A stretch of 64,000 nt of DNA from Tretioscincus oriximinensis (Eukaryota > Chordata > Lepidosauria > Squamata > Gymnophthalmidae): contig JAJVDF010000002.1 in NCBI GenBank assembly GCA_022410635.1, forward strand, positions 6,298,950 through 6,362,949, given 5' to 3'. Shown piece by piece: positions 22,279-34,609 of this stretch. A program made the translations under genes and the position numbers. How positions within the stretch are numbered: the first letter of the stretch is position 1; every line of letters starts with the position of its first letter. The notes beneath the pieces are model-generated. The model saw only the letters and a program-made list of their open reading frames with translations. It made no database searches and was not told where the DNA came from.

Positions 22279-22600
22279 ACGAACAGAGGAAAACTACCTT
22301 CTCTATCACACAAACACTAGGACTAGAGGGCACTCCCTGAAGCTGAAGGGCAGCCGACATAGGGCCAAGAGGGTCACTGGTCTGTAGAATTCACTTCTAG
22401 AAAAGGTGGTGGTAGCTTCAAGATAGGATTAAACTCATGGAAGTTAGGTCTATCAGTAGTTATTAGGATGGAAAAACAGGCAGTATTTTGGAAGTGCCTT
22501 TCCTTCTCCTGTTTGAGACTGCCCTGGTGCAACTGGTGACCCTCCGTGTGAGACAGAATCCTAGAGTAGAGGGGCCGTGGCTTGAATCAGCATGTTGAGA
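22279..22600 (+). mobile_element. CR1/L3-type LINE 3' fragment
   Basis: It begins at 'gaacagaggaaaactaccttctctatcaca', encoding the KLPSLSH.. region, and continues to 'gtgtgagacagaatcctagagtagagggg'. The 3' octamers are lost. Confidence 0.75.
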
Positions 22601-22914
22601 ATATATGAAAACAGAATTAAAAATTGTAGGAGGTAAGAAAGCGANTGAGCCTTCTCCGCCTCCACCTGAGATTGAGCTGGGGTGTATGTGTCCTGGAACT
22701 TCTTTGAGCAGTTCATTAAAAATGAATTTCTGATGAATTACTGTTCAGCCTGTGTACTCCTTGTAGCTGTCTGCAGCTGAGTCTCCTCTGTGGTGGCACC
22801 TGCCCTCTGAAATGTCTTTCACCTGAAATCCATGGTATACATACAGTTTACTTTTTTAGGTGCGTATGGAAGGCGGGANTCACCAATGTGAATAGTCCCT
22901 TTTTCTGAACGAAT

Positions 22915-23090
22915 GGACATTCAGTTGTTTTTAATGATATTTTATATCAACTTGCTCATTTAATCCTCTTTTAATGGTGTTGTTTTGTTTGATTGCTCTT
23001 ATCTTCCTTGTTAAGCCATTTTGAGATTTTCGAATAAGAAGTGGTATATGAATATTTTAGATAAATGAATAATAAATAATGCATAAGGCA
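22915..23090 (+). mobile_element. L2-like LINE tail
   Basis: A T-rich UTR ('ttaatggtgttgttttgtttg') precedes a degraded tail ('aagccattttgagattttcgaataagaagtggtatat') and AATA repeats. Confidence 0.55.
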
Positions 23091-23410
23091 TTTTATCGCT
23101 TATTGTTCAGCAGCAGCCTGTGGATCAAACCTCAGGGTGAGAGTGGAGGGCGAGGATTTCATCTTCTTCCATCATTCTTCCAACCGCAATGAAGGTTTAT
23201 ATAAATCCATTGTTCCATCTGTTTTTTGTAATACTTACAAATGTATTGATTTTAAAAAAAAACTTTGATATTGCAAATGAGGATAAAAATGTAATTGGTA
23301 ATAAGTAGCATTAAAACTAGTAACTAAGCTGAATATTTTTATCTTTGTAAGATGATATGATATTATTAAGTATTTAGTAGTAGCAGAAGTAATAGAAATA
23401 GTAGTAGTAG
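23091..23410. other. Unannotated tract
   Basis: No feature beyond an AGT-rich microsatellite-like run at about 23377-23412. Confidence 0.4.
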
Positions 23411-24089
23411 AATGTTGTTTTGCCTCTTTATAAATCTGTGGTCAGGCCACATTTGGAATACTGTGTTCAGTCACCGCATCTCAAGGGGGATATTGTGGAA
23501 CTAGAGAAAGTGCAGAAAAGGGCAACAAAAATGATCAAGGGTCTGGAGCACCTTCCTTATGAAGTCAGGCTGCAACATCTGGGCCTCTTCAGCCTCGAAA
23601 GGCAACGTTTGAGAGGTGATCTGATTGAAGTGTACAAAATCATGCATGGGATGGATAGGGTGAATAGAAAAAAATGTTTTCTCTATCATACAACACTAGG
23701 ACCAGAGGGCACTCCTTGAAACTGATGGGCAGAAAAGTGAGAACAAAGGAAAGTATTTTTCACCCATCAGGTCATCGGCCTGTGGAATTTACTTCCTGAA
23801 GAGGTAGTGGTAGATAACAGCTTGGATAGCTTCAAGACAAGACTAGACAGGTTTATGGACAACAAGAGTATAAATGGATACTAGGATGGATGTCTGGATG
23901 TTGCCTCCGGGATGGAGCAACAGTCAGGACTCCTGAANNACCATTTGCAGGGAGTCACGAACAGGANCAGCATATTTTGCTTTCCTCTGTCTGGACTGCC
24001 CAGGTGCATCTGGTGGGCCTCTGCGTGAGACAGAATGCTGGACTTGATGGGCTGTGGCCTGATCCAGTATGGCTCTTCTTATGTTCTTA
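23411..24089 (+). mobile_element. CR1/L3-type LINE, long 3' copy
   Basis: It encodes [34 protein letters not shown] and [20 protein letters not shown] over nearly 100 codons before a frameshift near 23690. The complete 3' UTR and a TTATGTTCTTA end follow. A 9-bp deletion removes FWS after YCVQ. Confidence 0.9.
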
Positions 24090-24152
24090 GAAGAAGAAGA
24101 AGAAGAAGAAGAAGAGGAGGAGGAGGAGGAGGAGGAGGAGGAGGAGGAAGAA
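24090..24152. repeat. (AGA)n-(GGA)n microsatellite at LINE tail
   Basis: AGA repeats pass into GGA repeats directly after the L3-type terminal octamer. Confidence 0.95.
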
Positions 24153-24742
24153 TAAGAACGTTTATTTCTAACACCTTTTATAAAAGGGGAAGTACAAAAA
24201 CGCAAACACAATAAAACTTCGGCCCTTTCTCCACCTGTCCATTTGCCTCGCTTTACAAATGCTAAAAAAAAACATGTTGGCAGCTTGTCTCTATTTTACT
24301 TGCCATTCAGCTGCTGCCTTTCTTCTCCCTGTGCTTTCCTAACAACAATTCCCAGAATTTCTTGCAACCCTGACGACTGTTCCCAGACAGAGAAATCTTG
24401 ACATTTGCATAAAGCAGCTCTCCNGAGAGGTTCTTCTTTGGAACCTTAAATTGGAAGTCCTGTCCAGACGGAGCCTTATTCTGGGTAATGTCTCCGAGGC
24501 TTGTGGAAATTGCATGATATGAGGAGGCTGGTTACCGTGCTCTAAAGACTTTTAGTGCGAATGGATGCCTGGACACGCATGGATACGTGGGTCACATAGA
24601 AGTTAAACTTGCCTCCAAAGCACTTTATATAGGTCATGAGAATCAGGCGGCCATCGAATAAACAAGACTGTTTAACAGACAGAATGATTGAAGGATATGT
24701 ACTGACAAGACTCTGTATGTGTGCATAATAACTTTGTCAGCA
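24153..24742. other. Unannotated tract, not AT-rich
   Basis: No repeat recognised. Mixed composition at about 24330-24620 could be conserved non-coding sequence. Confidence 0.35.
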
Positions 24743-25020
24743 TTTCCATAAGAAGTGCTATTGCCTACTAAATCTAGTCCAGCACTCTGTCTCATGCAGT
24801 GGCCTATTAATTGCACCCAGGAAGTCTCAGGCACAAGGCAAAACCTTCATCTATTCTTGACTCCCTGCAAATGGCACTTGAGGAATTCTGCTAGTTTCTC
24901 CATCCTGCAGGTAGTATCAAGAGATCCATCCTAGTAGCTATTTGTATCCTTAGCTTCCATGCATTTGTCTAGCCCTGTCTTAAAGCTATTGAAGCTGCTA
25001 GCTACCACCACTCTTCTGCT
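24743..25020 (-). mobile_element. CR1/L3-type LINE 3' fragment
   Basis: Antisense 3' UTR ('ctagtccagcactctgtctcatgcagtggcc') and the last coding residues (the family phrase 'tttgtctagccctgtcttaaagctat'). It is diverged. Confidence 0.75.
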
Positions 25021-25189
25021 TGTAGGTCCCAGCAACTTTCCTTTTATCCTATCCTTCAGAGCACTGAAAGCTGCGTATTTACTCTGCATAAATTGGGTCA
25101 GAACTTATATCTCAACAAGGACAACCTGTTGTGCTGTGGTCCAGGGTGTCACGAAAAGTTGAAGCTGACAGAACAACCACAGATAGTAT

Positions 25190-25314
25190 GGAAGCAGAAG
25201 GAGAAAGAGAAGAAAGAGAAGAAAGAGGAGGAGAAGGAGAAAGAGGAGGAGAAAGAGGAGGAGAAGGAGAAGGAGAAGGAGAAGGAGAAGGAGAAGACGA
25301 CGACGACGACGACA
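25190..25314. repeat. Polypurine GA-rich microsatellite
   Basis: About 110 bp of pure A/G (GAGAAG/GAGGAG units) ends in a short (GAC)n run. Mirror-symmetric parts could form triplex DNA. Charged and Ser-rich peptides in overlapping frames are not genes. Confidence 0.92.
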
Positions 25315-25587
25315 AAGTATTCTGTTTGAATTTCATCACTTTTCAGTCTTTTTCCAGTATCTCCAAATTGGACAAACAATCCTCATTTGAATCAAACCAT
25401 TTTCGTACACAATTTTGTACATGGTTTTAGGTTAAAAAGAAGCTGGAAAGCAATTTTCCATGAGCTCTTTCCTCATACCATTTCCTATGAAATACACTCT
25501 TTAAAAACGTAAGGTGGTGTTTTGTAGTCTTTCTGCATCCCATGCCTTCGAGGTTCTTTAGCTATTGTTATCCTCTTCCCTACTCTG

Positions 25588-25760
25588 CTTTCTTTTCTTT
25601 TTTTAATTGTTTTTATTATATCCTTTTACATTCATACAATACAACAATAATGAAACATTTAAACATATATTGCGTATTACTTCCTTCTGTTCCCTCCCGC
25701 CTCCCCTTCCTTAACCTCCCTTCCCTCCTTTTCCCTCCTCTGCTTTCAAAATCAGGATCC
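25588..25760 (-). mobile_element. Possible L1 3' UTR fragment
   Basis: A poly-T-led, AT-rich stretch with a pyrimidine-rich end resembles antisense lizard L1 3' UTRs. It has no coding part, so the call is weak. Confidence 0.25.
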
Positions 25761-26801
25761 ATCAGAACCATCACCAGAGAAGAGAGCAAGTATGTAGCAC
25801 TAACCCTCCCATGCATATGAAAGTAGACTGCTAGGGAAAGTGTCTTTTTATGCTTACATCTCTGTGGACCTTTGCTGGTTTGATGGGGAAATAGTTCTTG
25901 TTTTTCAAAGTTTGCGTAGGCTACTGGCAAAGTTCTGCTCTCTGCTTTGCTGAACTCAGGAACACAGATGTCCCATTTGTGTTTCATTAGTGCCTCAGCC
26001 TCTCAGAGGCTTCCGACCTCTGCACTAGGCAATAATTACCTGGCTCAGACCCATCGCCTCACCAGCTGGCCTGGGAACTGCTCTGTTCAGGCCAGGGGCC
26101 TCTCTGCTGTCAGCCCTTTCCAGTCAACTGGACAGCTCAATCAATAGGAAAGAGCCAAGAGGGCACTTTTTTCATGCTTAGCCAACATTGTTTTGGCCTG
26201 ATCTAGAAATGTGTTTCCCAAAAGAAAAAGAGAGAGAGAGAAAACAAAATGTATTACTTCCCAGAGAGAAAAGTGTACAGATCCAGGGACCCCAATGAAT
26301 CTAACAGTGGTTTTAGCAAAGTTTGCTTCTTTTATCACCTCTGGAGATCATTGTTTGCATTGCAAATGCCTCTGTTCTGAAACCATTTGACATGAAGTAG
26401 CAAAAAGGAGAAGAAAAAAGCGATGGCTGGGTGGGTGCACAANCACATCTTCTCCATGAATATTTAGTGAAGGCACATCTGAGTTAGCTGGACTAGTGAT
26501 TAAAATCAAAATTAGGCTCTTTTCCTATGTTTCTAATGCCAATGTTACTTTCCATTCATTAGGCGTGCAGCAAGTTCCACTTAACCTTGTAGTTACATTC
26601 TGCAAAACTGTAACATCAAGTGAAAGGAAGTTAAAGGAACATATCTAACCCAAGGTCTGTGGGATCACAGATAACTGGGAAGGTTTATAGCTCTTAAACC
26701 ATCAAAACCAGTACAATCAATGTGGATACATTATTCTTGTTTATGTATTCTTGTTCCCTGTGTGCCCACACTCCACTCAGATCTGGTCTACATGCAGATA
26801 C
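25761..26801. other. Unannotated tract
   Basis: No repeat is recognised. The segment 26450-26700 has several TAAT/ATTA motifs and intermediate composition and is a candidate regulatory block. Confidence 0.35.
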
Positions 26802-27563
26802 ACCATTGCCTGTTCCATTTTTTTTTTATTTTGAAAGAACACAATACAGCAAAAATTCATTAAAGCATATANATCAAAAAGTATATATCAAAATAAATGA
26901 AAGACAAACAACATTGACAAAAATGAAAACAAACATCCTCACCCCATCCAAATAACAAATTAGGGCCATGGGGGTTTACATCCAACTTTGGATTATGGAA
27001 AGAGATGTACAGCACCCTTGAATCCACAGTTCTCGTNTTTATGTATTATATTAGTTTTTCCCATTTTCTTCACATCATATTTCATAGTTTTCCCACTGTA
27101 AATTAATCGTCTTTGTCTCATAAAATCAAATTTCGTAATTTCTGCAACACAAGCGATCCAGTTTTTATATGTCCATTTTGATTGGTCATTCCACCTTAAA
27201 GTTACATCACATTGAGCTGCTAACAATAATTACTCTAATAAGCTCTTTTCCTCTGTCGACCCACATATATCATCGAAATGGAGGAATAAACTTCTTTTCT
27301 CCTCCCACTATAACATTAGAAAGGACCCCAAAAAGTGACCAGAATAATGATGTGAATCTCCCCTTGCCTGATTACAATACCAACAAGTTGGTGGTACGTT
27401 TCTTATATAAAGAGTTAATATTATAGGAATCCTATACAATTTGAACAAAAAAATCAGCTTCTTCTCTTTAATTTTCTCACCAGTTTTGTAAAAATGTAGC
27501 TTCTTGTTCCAGAACAAACTAGTATAATTATAGTACTGATTAATGTAGACCACTGCTGTTCCA
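26802..27563. repeat. Imperfect target-site duplication around L1
   Basis: accattgcctgttcca (26802-26817) and accactgctgttcca (27549-27563) flank the L1 fragment. They differ by one substitution and one base gap. Confidence 0.65.
26818..27548 (-). mobile_element. L1 LINE, 5'-truncated
   Basis: The poly-T at 26818 is the antisense poly-A tail. The coding remnant is the C-terminal end of L1 ORF2: LFWNKKLHFYKTG, then the knuckle-like PPTCWYCNQARGDSHHYSGH, then LLAAQCDVTLRWNDQSKWT and a final basic region. The Cys/His spacing and the tryptophan-rich end are typical of L1 and not of CR1. It is broken by frameshifts and ends at the right target duplication, so only about 0.7 kb was inserted. Confidence 0.8.
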
Positions 27564-28080
27564 GTCTACAGGACTCTTAGGCTCCATTTGCACAGCCTTG
27601 GTAATCTTAGTAATCAGGAGATTTTCTAGGTTCTGTCATATGTTTCTCCTTGCAAGCCAACTTAGAATTTGGGTTTGTTGAACTAGAAATCTTGTGTATT
27701 TGGGACATCACCTGAATATAAGGTTGCCATACGTCCCAGGAAGGCAGGACAATCACGGCTTTGGGGACTAAAATATAGTCCCCTCCGTGTTTTAAGAGAA
27801 AATCCCAGATTTTTACATTCCCCAATGCTGCATCAGGGAAGGTAAAAATCCAGGATTTTAAAGGCAAAGGAGCTGTCAGGGCTGACGGCTGCAGCCCAAG
27901 CAACGCTTTCCAGGATCCTGGAAGGAACCTCGGAGCATGCCGTAGCTGATCCTCTGCTGGAGGCGGGGTCTCGCGCCTGCTGTCAGGTAAATCATGCCAA
28001 TTCACCTCCAGCAGAGGAAAATCGCTTGGGTTTTTGACAGGAGAACAGAGCTTTTGTGCAGCTCTGTTCTGCCTGTCTCA
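27564..28080. other. Tract with possible MITE remnant
   Basis: At 27721-27870 the start 'aggttgccatacgtccc' and the inverted pair 'cccagatttttac' / 'gtaaaaatccaggatt' suggest a degraded relative of the GGGTTACC element. The rest is unassigned. Confidence 0.35.
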
Positions 28081-28091
28081 CCACAAGCATT

Positions 28092-28186
28092 TGTGTGCAT
28101 GCATGTGTGCATGCATGTGTGTGTATGCACATACGCGTGTGTGTGCATGTGTGTGCACTCATGTGTGCGCACACGCATGCATGCAC
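28092..28186. repeat. Alternating purine-pyrimidine tract (GT/GCAT-rich)
   Basis: From 28092 to 28158 every base alternates purine and pyrimidine with no exception (67 bp). After one break it continues from 28160 to 28186. It includes CGCG and GCGC steps, which favour left-handed Z-DNA. Confidence 0.93.
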
Positions 28187-29465
28187 CCCCACCCACCCAC
28201 CCCGTCCTGGTTTTGCACCTGAGATGTCATTAACAAACTTGACTGGAGCCTTTCCAACTTATGCTCCTCCCCTGAAAGGGGAGGCAGTACCATTAAACTG
28301 AGATAAAATCAAAGTTGAGGCAGTTCAAAAGAACTGGGAGTTGATAAAATAATTTAATACATAAATACCACCCTACCGTGATTTAACATGAATCTCTCTC
28401 CAGTTTCAGAACGGAAGCTTTTCTTCTTCTTACTTTGCCTATCTTAGGAGTGTATCAATTTCACTGCTATCCAAGAACTCCCTGTAGTCTTCTTTCTCTC
28501 TCTCTCCTTGGCTCCTACTGTCTACACTTCTTTCCAGCAACTCATGAATTAATTCCAGCCCTCACCTTTTGTCTTCTTCTTCAGTTGATTGTTGCTGGCT
28601 GATGGTTCTCAAAGAATTTCAGTCTTCTGATCTTCTTCCTTCTTCCACCCTCAGATTCAATCTTCAGTCAAGTGTCTTTATCTCACATTAATTCTCACTC
28701 TGCGCCCTAAATCTCCATGTCCTCCAGTCTATTCTGCTCCGCACACTACTTGGTAGGCAGTTCTGGTCACTCATCTGCCCTTAAGGTTGTACAATGTGCA
28801 AGGTGATTTTTTGGAAGGGAACTGGGTTGTGGGGAAGAAAAAGCAACCAATGATTTTAAAAATATCCCCACAAGATAAAGAAACTAGNCATAATAACAAA
28901 TGATTATGCAATGCTTTTCTTGCCTCAAGAGCAACCTTTATGCTCTGAGTCATAGAATTCTTTAANGTTAATATAGTAAGAAATGGGTTTCAATTACTTA
29001 AGGAAAGAAAAGAACCCTGGGAAATCCCTGGGTTCCTAAATCTGTTTCTTCAGTTAGTTTCAGTTTTGTGTCACCTGTGAAAGAGTCACTCATACCTGGA
29101 GAGAGCAGTCTCTTTTGATAGAGAAAGTAGCCATAAAGAAGAGAAGTTAGTCCATGAAGAAGAGAAATTAGTCCATNCAGAGAGAAAAAGTTACCACAAG
29201 GAAAGGATAGCCAAACCACAGAACAAACCAAAAGCAAGTATTTGAAGAAAGACTTTGGGGATGAGAATTCTAATTCTTTGTTATTTTTGTTCATTGTTGA
29301 AAGTAACGTTTTCAGAAATAGAAATCTTGTGGACATTTCTTTGTTCAGACTGTGTTCCTGGGGGGCCACACAAGAATTTACTAGCATTGCCCTTGGGACA
29401 ATATAATGCTTTATAAATAAGTATGTCAGTTAAGTAGAAGAGTCTCCTGGCTAGTTCTCTGAAAT
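28187..29465. other. Unannotated tract
   Basis: No gene or family recognised. There are pyrimidine-rich stretches at 28400-28700. Confidence 0.4.
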
Positions 29466-29720
29466 CTACCAATGTTGGTCTATGGAATTTACTTTCAGAA
29501 CAAGTGGTGATAACAGCCAGCCTGGACTTTGAGAAAGGATCAAATGTGTCAGTGGCTACTGGAAGAGAAGTCTTTTAGATACTGCCTCCTGATGGAAGAG
29601 ACAAGTAGCATTTCTCATAATGCCAGTTGCAGAGAGTTCAGAGCATGTGATGGGTTTTCCTTCTTCTGCTTCTTGAGCATCCTCAAGTTCATTGGTCGCT
29701 ATGTGAGGGTGAATCGAGGG
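29466..29720 (+). mobile_element. CR1/L3-type LINE 3' fragment (old)
   Basis: 'ggtctatggaatttactttcagaacaagtggtg' is the family's WNLLPEEV-encoding region. 'tactgcctcctgatggaagagaca' and 'attggtcgctatgtgagg' follow in the expected order with many changes. Confidence 0.65.
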
Positions 29721-31045
29721 TGAATTATTTTTCACGATCCTGATCCTAACGTGACATCAAAATGTCTTCCACATTTAATTACATGAAGACAAAAGTCATC
29801 ACTTTCTAATAAACCTTCACTTTTGGTTTTGATCCAAATGCTACTCTTGTGATTTAATGATGGAGGGAGGATCCATCAGTTTCCAGCCTCTTGCTCTCAG
29901 GGCAGAAGGAAGCAGTGAGCACAGGTGGTGCTTTTCTGAAATGCCTTACTAGCAACCTACAAAGCAGCGCATTGAAAAGCTGGCGGTTGATCTTCCTCTT
30001 TTGAAAAGGAATGGAGCATTCCAAACAGGGTAAATAGGGGAGGGGGAACAAAAAGTTGGGAAGAGACAGCGGGGTTTGTTGTTGTTGTTACTTTTGTTTG
30101 AAATGTTTGAAAATTCCTTTTAAAAATTAACAAAACCTTTTAAAATGTTTTTTCTTGAAACAATGAAAGAGGAGAGGGGGAGGGGTAAAGGTTATAACTA
30201 TTGACAGGAGTGAACATGGAGCTTCCACTCCCAAAGCCTCCTGGGATTTGTAGTGAACTGAACAAGTGTCATTACAAATTCAGGGGGGGGGGAGGAGATT
30301 GGGGGGGGGACTTTTTGGAGAAAAGCAAAATGAATTAGAATTTACTCTACTCTTTCCCTCTTCCCCAGCCCCATTTTAGGCCCATTTCAGGGAAGGACCA
30401 GAGTCAAGTGCTTAGAGAGTGAATGAAGTCAACAAGAGTTTTTCTCTTGTTAAAAAATATCTGGTTTTNCACAAGCTTTGACTCGCATATAACTCAAGGT
30501 GGATTATGTTTGTGAGGTTTCCAACTCCTGGCAAGCCCAATGCAGTCCAAGGATCAGGCCCCATCATGCTGGTGGAAATTGCTGCACTGATCAGTGCCAT
30601 GCTGGGGCAGTGGTGGGAAAATCGCTGATCTTCCTCAGTACCATGGTGCCCAATCATTGAGGTTCCCTGTGGGTTCACTAGGAGTCAGAAGACTCCAAGG
30701 ACTGCGATTTTGGGGGCAGCTGGGACAGTTGGTGCTGTATGATCAAGTATCAGGACACAGTGGGAGGCAAAGTGTCTGGAAACAGTNATCTCTCTCAGGA
30801 CCTCTCCCTGATGGCCGTTGGCAAGGGGAGGTTTCCATCCCTGCATGCCTGGTGAGCTGTCCCAACCTGAAGAGAGGTGATCCCATGGATGTCCACTAGC
30901 TACAGAAGAACCATAGCCANTGAAGAGGAAACATGAATCACAGTGTTCTGCAGCTACTGAGAGAATTGACCTTAGACCTCATATGTTTGAGTAAATGGAG
31001 AACAAGTCAGAGTGAAAAATAGTGAGCAACAGGTAGACCTGTGAA
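29721..31045. other. Unannotated tract
   Basis: No repeat or gene is supported. G-runs occur at 30284-30310, and a GC-richer patch at 30520-30900 has no convincing coding frame. Confidence 0.4.
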
Positions 31046-31120
31046 TGCACCTTGAGCCAGGATGCTGGACGAGATGAGATTTAGCCCAGCCTGACAGAGT
31101 TTCTCTTAAGTTCTTAAATT
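31046..31120 (+). mobile_element. CR1/L3-type LINE tail fragment
   Basis: 'ggatgctggacgagatgagatttagcccag' and 'tctcttaagttctta' match the last part of the 3' UTR. Confidence 0.55.
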
Positions 31121-31289
31121 TATCTGTTCATCAAGGGGGCTTTAGAAAATGTAATCTGACNTTGGCTATCAAAAGCCATTGGATTGCTAGAATTCTGTAT
31201 CTGCACCATATCTTTGAAGCTGTGTACTTGATACTTTTTAATGGATTCAACTTCCATCTGTAGCATGTGTTCTATTAAATATGCTGTGA

Positions 31290-31465
31290 ACTGAGTTTTA
31301 ATCTACTTTACACTGCTGACACTTTTTTATTTATTTTTTGTATCAGGGTCGTTTTATTAGTCTATGTTTTGAAAACAGTTTTGTTTTTAATCATCATTTT
31401 TTTTTACCAGCCACCTTGCCCTGAAAAACAAGATATAATTCAAATAAATACAAATTCCCCATGCC
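31290..31465 (+). mobile_element. L2-like LINE tail
   Basis: A T-rich UTR precedes 'agccaccttgccctgaaaaacaagatataattcaaataaata', a diverged version of the shared tail. Confidence 0.5.
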
Positions 31466-34069
31466 ATCTCCCTCCTCCATTCTCCCTGTTGCTAAGGCAT
31501 TTTCAGGTTTTAAGAATCTTGCCTGGCACTGTGACTCGCTTTCAAATCTATCATTGTAGCCATAAAGGCTTTTTTTAAAAAAAGTGAATGCTGAGATATT
31601 CATACATCATTTCAGGTTTCGAGTGCTGAATTATTGAGGCAAGAAAAAGGCAATTGTAGCTGCTTGATTGTATGAATTTAGGGAGTCGGGTCAAAGAAGT
31701 CTACAGCTTCTGAAGTCTAAGATGTTCCGTCTTCCTGTGTTGATTAATCCAGATCTGTGTACAAACAACATGTTGACATGAGGTGGACAGGGAAAGAAAT
31801 GTTTAATTTCTTCCTTTCAAGCAACCTATACTGAGGAACCTTGTGAAGGTTGATCTGAATAATCTTGCACAAAGACAGAAAAAAAGAATCGGTACAATGC
31901 GAGCGCAGGCTGTTGTGCTATTCAATAGTCTGGAGACAGGGAAGGGTGAGGGTAAAGTTCAAGGCAAGTACAGAGTAGCTTAATTTCTCCCCACACAGCC
32001 ACAAATAAAATGAGTCTCAACTCAGCAGGATTAAATTAAAGATAGATCTTATACTTGACGATAGCATGATAGAACCGGAGTTTGTAGTGCTCGTATCATG
32101 AGAATAAGTGGACTCTCTAGTGGCTAGCTGGTATTCCGTTTATACTCAAGCATTTGCTGTCGCACACAAGTGTGAGCAGGTTGTATTGCAAGCTTGTTGT
32201 AATTTCTTTCCCTCGGTTACTTTTTAAATGCTGTACAGGAAAACCTTCCTAGTTGAGGACAATCCGAACCTTAAATAAAGATTGTTTCTTTTCATCCTTT
32301 AAAAAAAAGGATACCTGTTTATAAAGCTGGCAGTTGAACTCTTCATTTTGCACGATATTTGTTTCTTCAGCAAGCGGAGGGGAAGAAAATCTTATTTTAA
32401 AAATCAAACAAAAAATAAAAAGAAGAAAAATGATACTTAACTTTTATCAACAAATTAAAAGTCAAAACTCATCCTTATATTGAAATTGAAAAGGGAAGGT
32501 AAACTTGCTAATACATGCTGTAAGTCAGATAAGGTAGAAGCTGTTAAGAAAGTCAAGGATGTTGCCACTAACACTGATGTCAGCAGCATATCCTTTGATC
32601 TAAATGGAGTAGGAAAAAGAAACCAATAGTCTTTGGTTAAGAATTCCTTGTACACTAAGATTCATAACTAAAAGTTTTAACCCATGTCGTTCTTTTCTTT
32701 CACTCACTCTGACTTTTTATTATTTTCATTAATTTCACTAGCTGGATGTGGGTTTTCTCAGCCAAGGAGGTATTTTCATAAGACCCTATTTTTTTTAAAG
32801 TAATACAGAGACTTTATTACTACAACTGTAAGTGAGAAAAAAACAACTTTTATAGCTTGAAAACAATAGGACTTAAACAACAGTGAGTTACAATGAAAGG
32901 GGTTTTGGCATTTGGAAGGTTAATTTTCCTTATCAAAAGAGTACAAAATCCTAATTTTGCAGAGTAGCAATTTGGAAAAAAAACAGCATTGGGGGAAAAA
33001 TGTTGGTTATGCTGCACTAGACATTCAATACTCAAGGGATCAATTATAAAAACACTCGTTCAGCTATTTCTATTCAAATGAACACCTGAAGAGAGGGTCT
33101 CAAATGGTTTTAAAAGTGTGTGGATATTACTGGATAAATGTTAGCCCAATAAAAGGGATCATCATCTGCTATTTGTGTGCATTTAAGTTGACACTAAAAA
33201 GATCTTTGTGGAGGATTGGTGCTTCCTTTTTCTTTCTCTCTTTTTCTGAGCAGACGCCTTTTATCTACTATTCCCTTAACAATTTGGGAATTGAAGAAAA
33301 TCTACCAAATGATTTGTACGTTCCTTAAGATTAAAGGGACAGCATTTAGTTGAACACACCTGAATGGGGAAAGAGGCTTTTTCCTTCAACACTTATAAAT
33401 ATGGAAAGATGCACTTGGAAGCAAAGTCACGAACCCCTAATAAGAATTCACAAGTCTGTGTTTGAAAACAGAAATTTGCATTTTACCCTACGGTCACAGC
33501 ACACAGGTCATTTTCAGGGGAAAAAAAATATATATTGGCCTATACTTCCTTTTTCCCTTCTGGCCCCTTCCATCCTTCAAAATATTCACTCTTCTTTGTG
33601 GAGGGAAAAATGAAAATGTATAAATTCAGGAAAGCTATTCATCAGCACCTTCAGAATCCAGTGAGAAAGACACGAGACAATAATTTACAGGCAACATGTC
33701 TTATTATGTGACCACGTGATAGATATTTTCATTGTTCCCTTGGAATCTCAGTTAAATACACTGTTAAGGTACAAGTAGATATCTGAAAAGAAAGCATGCA
33801 GAGAGTCAGCTCACACTGAAAAAATAAATTTGTTCTGTGCATTCAAGTNGAATTAATAAAAATCAACTTAAAAGGTAGATTTTTTAAAAAGATTTAGGAA
33901 GGTTATTTTGAATTATGTTATTTACATCGTTCATTTAATAGGTAATTAACAAGGATTTGTGTGGATATTCAAGAGAAGTAGGAAAAGAAGGGCAAACTCA
34001 AGAAAGCAAAAAATTCTCATTTCTGTTAAAATACTTTGCACTTCGAAAAAGAGTTTTTTTAAAAAATCT
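31466..34069. other. Repeat-poor island
   Basis: About 2.6 kb holds no transposon or microsatellite that I recognise, the longest such stretch near the centre of the window. It is AT-rich with no coding frame above about 90 codons. Possible reading: intergenic conserved non-coding DNA. Confidence 0.4.
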
Positions 34070-34178
34070 ACACCTGCATTGCTTTTAATGTTTATATTCT
34101 ATACCTTGTTTTTAATTGCTATGATGCAAACTAAAACCTTGGGGTATTGGGCAAAGTAAAAATGTGAATGAATGAATT
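34070..34178 (+). mobile_element. L2-like LINE tail
   Basis: 'tttttaattgctatgatgcaaactaaaaccttggggtattgggcaaagtaaaaatgtgaatgaatgaatt' follows the T-rich UTR, tail and tetranucleotide order of the family. Confidence 0.5.
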
Positions 34179-34609
34179 CNTTTTCTTAAGGGTAAGGCTG
34201 CACTCAGAAGTGTGTTTTATTTTGAATTTACCTCTTGTTTCTACCTATAAAATGTGAATGTTTCACTCTAAAAATCCACATTCCAGATTTTTGTTGTTGC
34301 AAATTTTTATGAATGGATGAATGAATGAATTTAATTTAAAATGATACATTGGTACCAGCATAAAATTGAAACTACACATTTTTGTGAGTTTCTATTACTG
34401 TGTAGACACTGCAATGCGTTCTTTTATGATATTACTGTTGAGTAATATCATAAAATGCTGGCTTGGATTAGCCAGTCTGCACATTTGACCAGTAAAATTA
34501 TTTTTTACTTTATTTGAAATTTTAAAGATGTTGTTCAAGGTTGCAGTATCGCTGGAAATTCAGAATTCTAATTTTCTGTATAGATAGCCAGTGTTCTTTC
34601 TGTATTAAC

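Noticed and set aside
23924..24211. Poly-Ser frame
   Set aside because: Antisense of the AGA/GGA microsatellite joined to an L3-type LINE tail.
28002..28301. Cys/His/Val-rich open frames near 28.1 kb
   Set aside because: Translation of the alternating GT/GCAT tract; not protein-like outside it.
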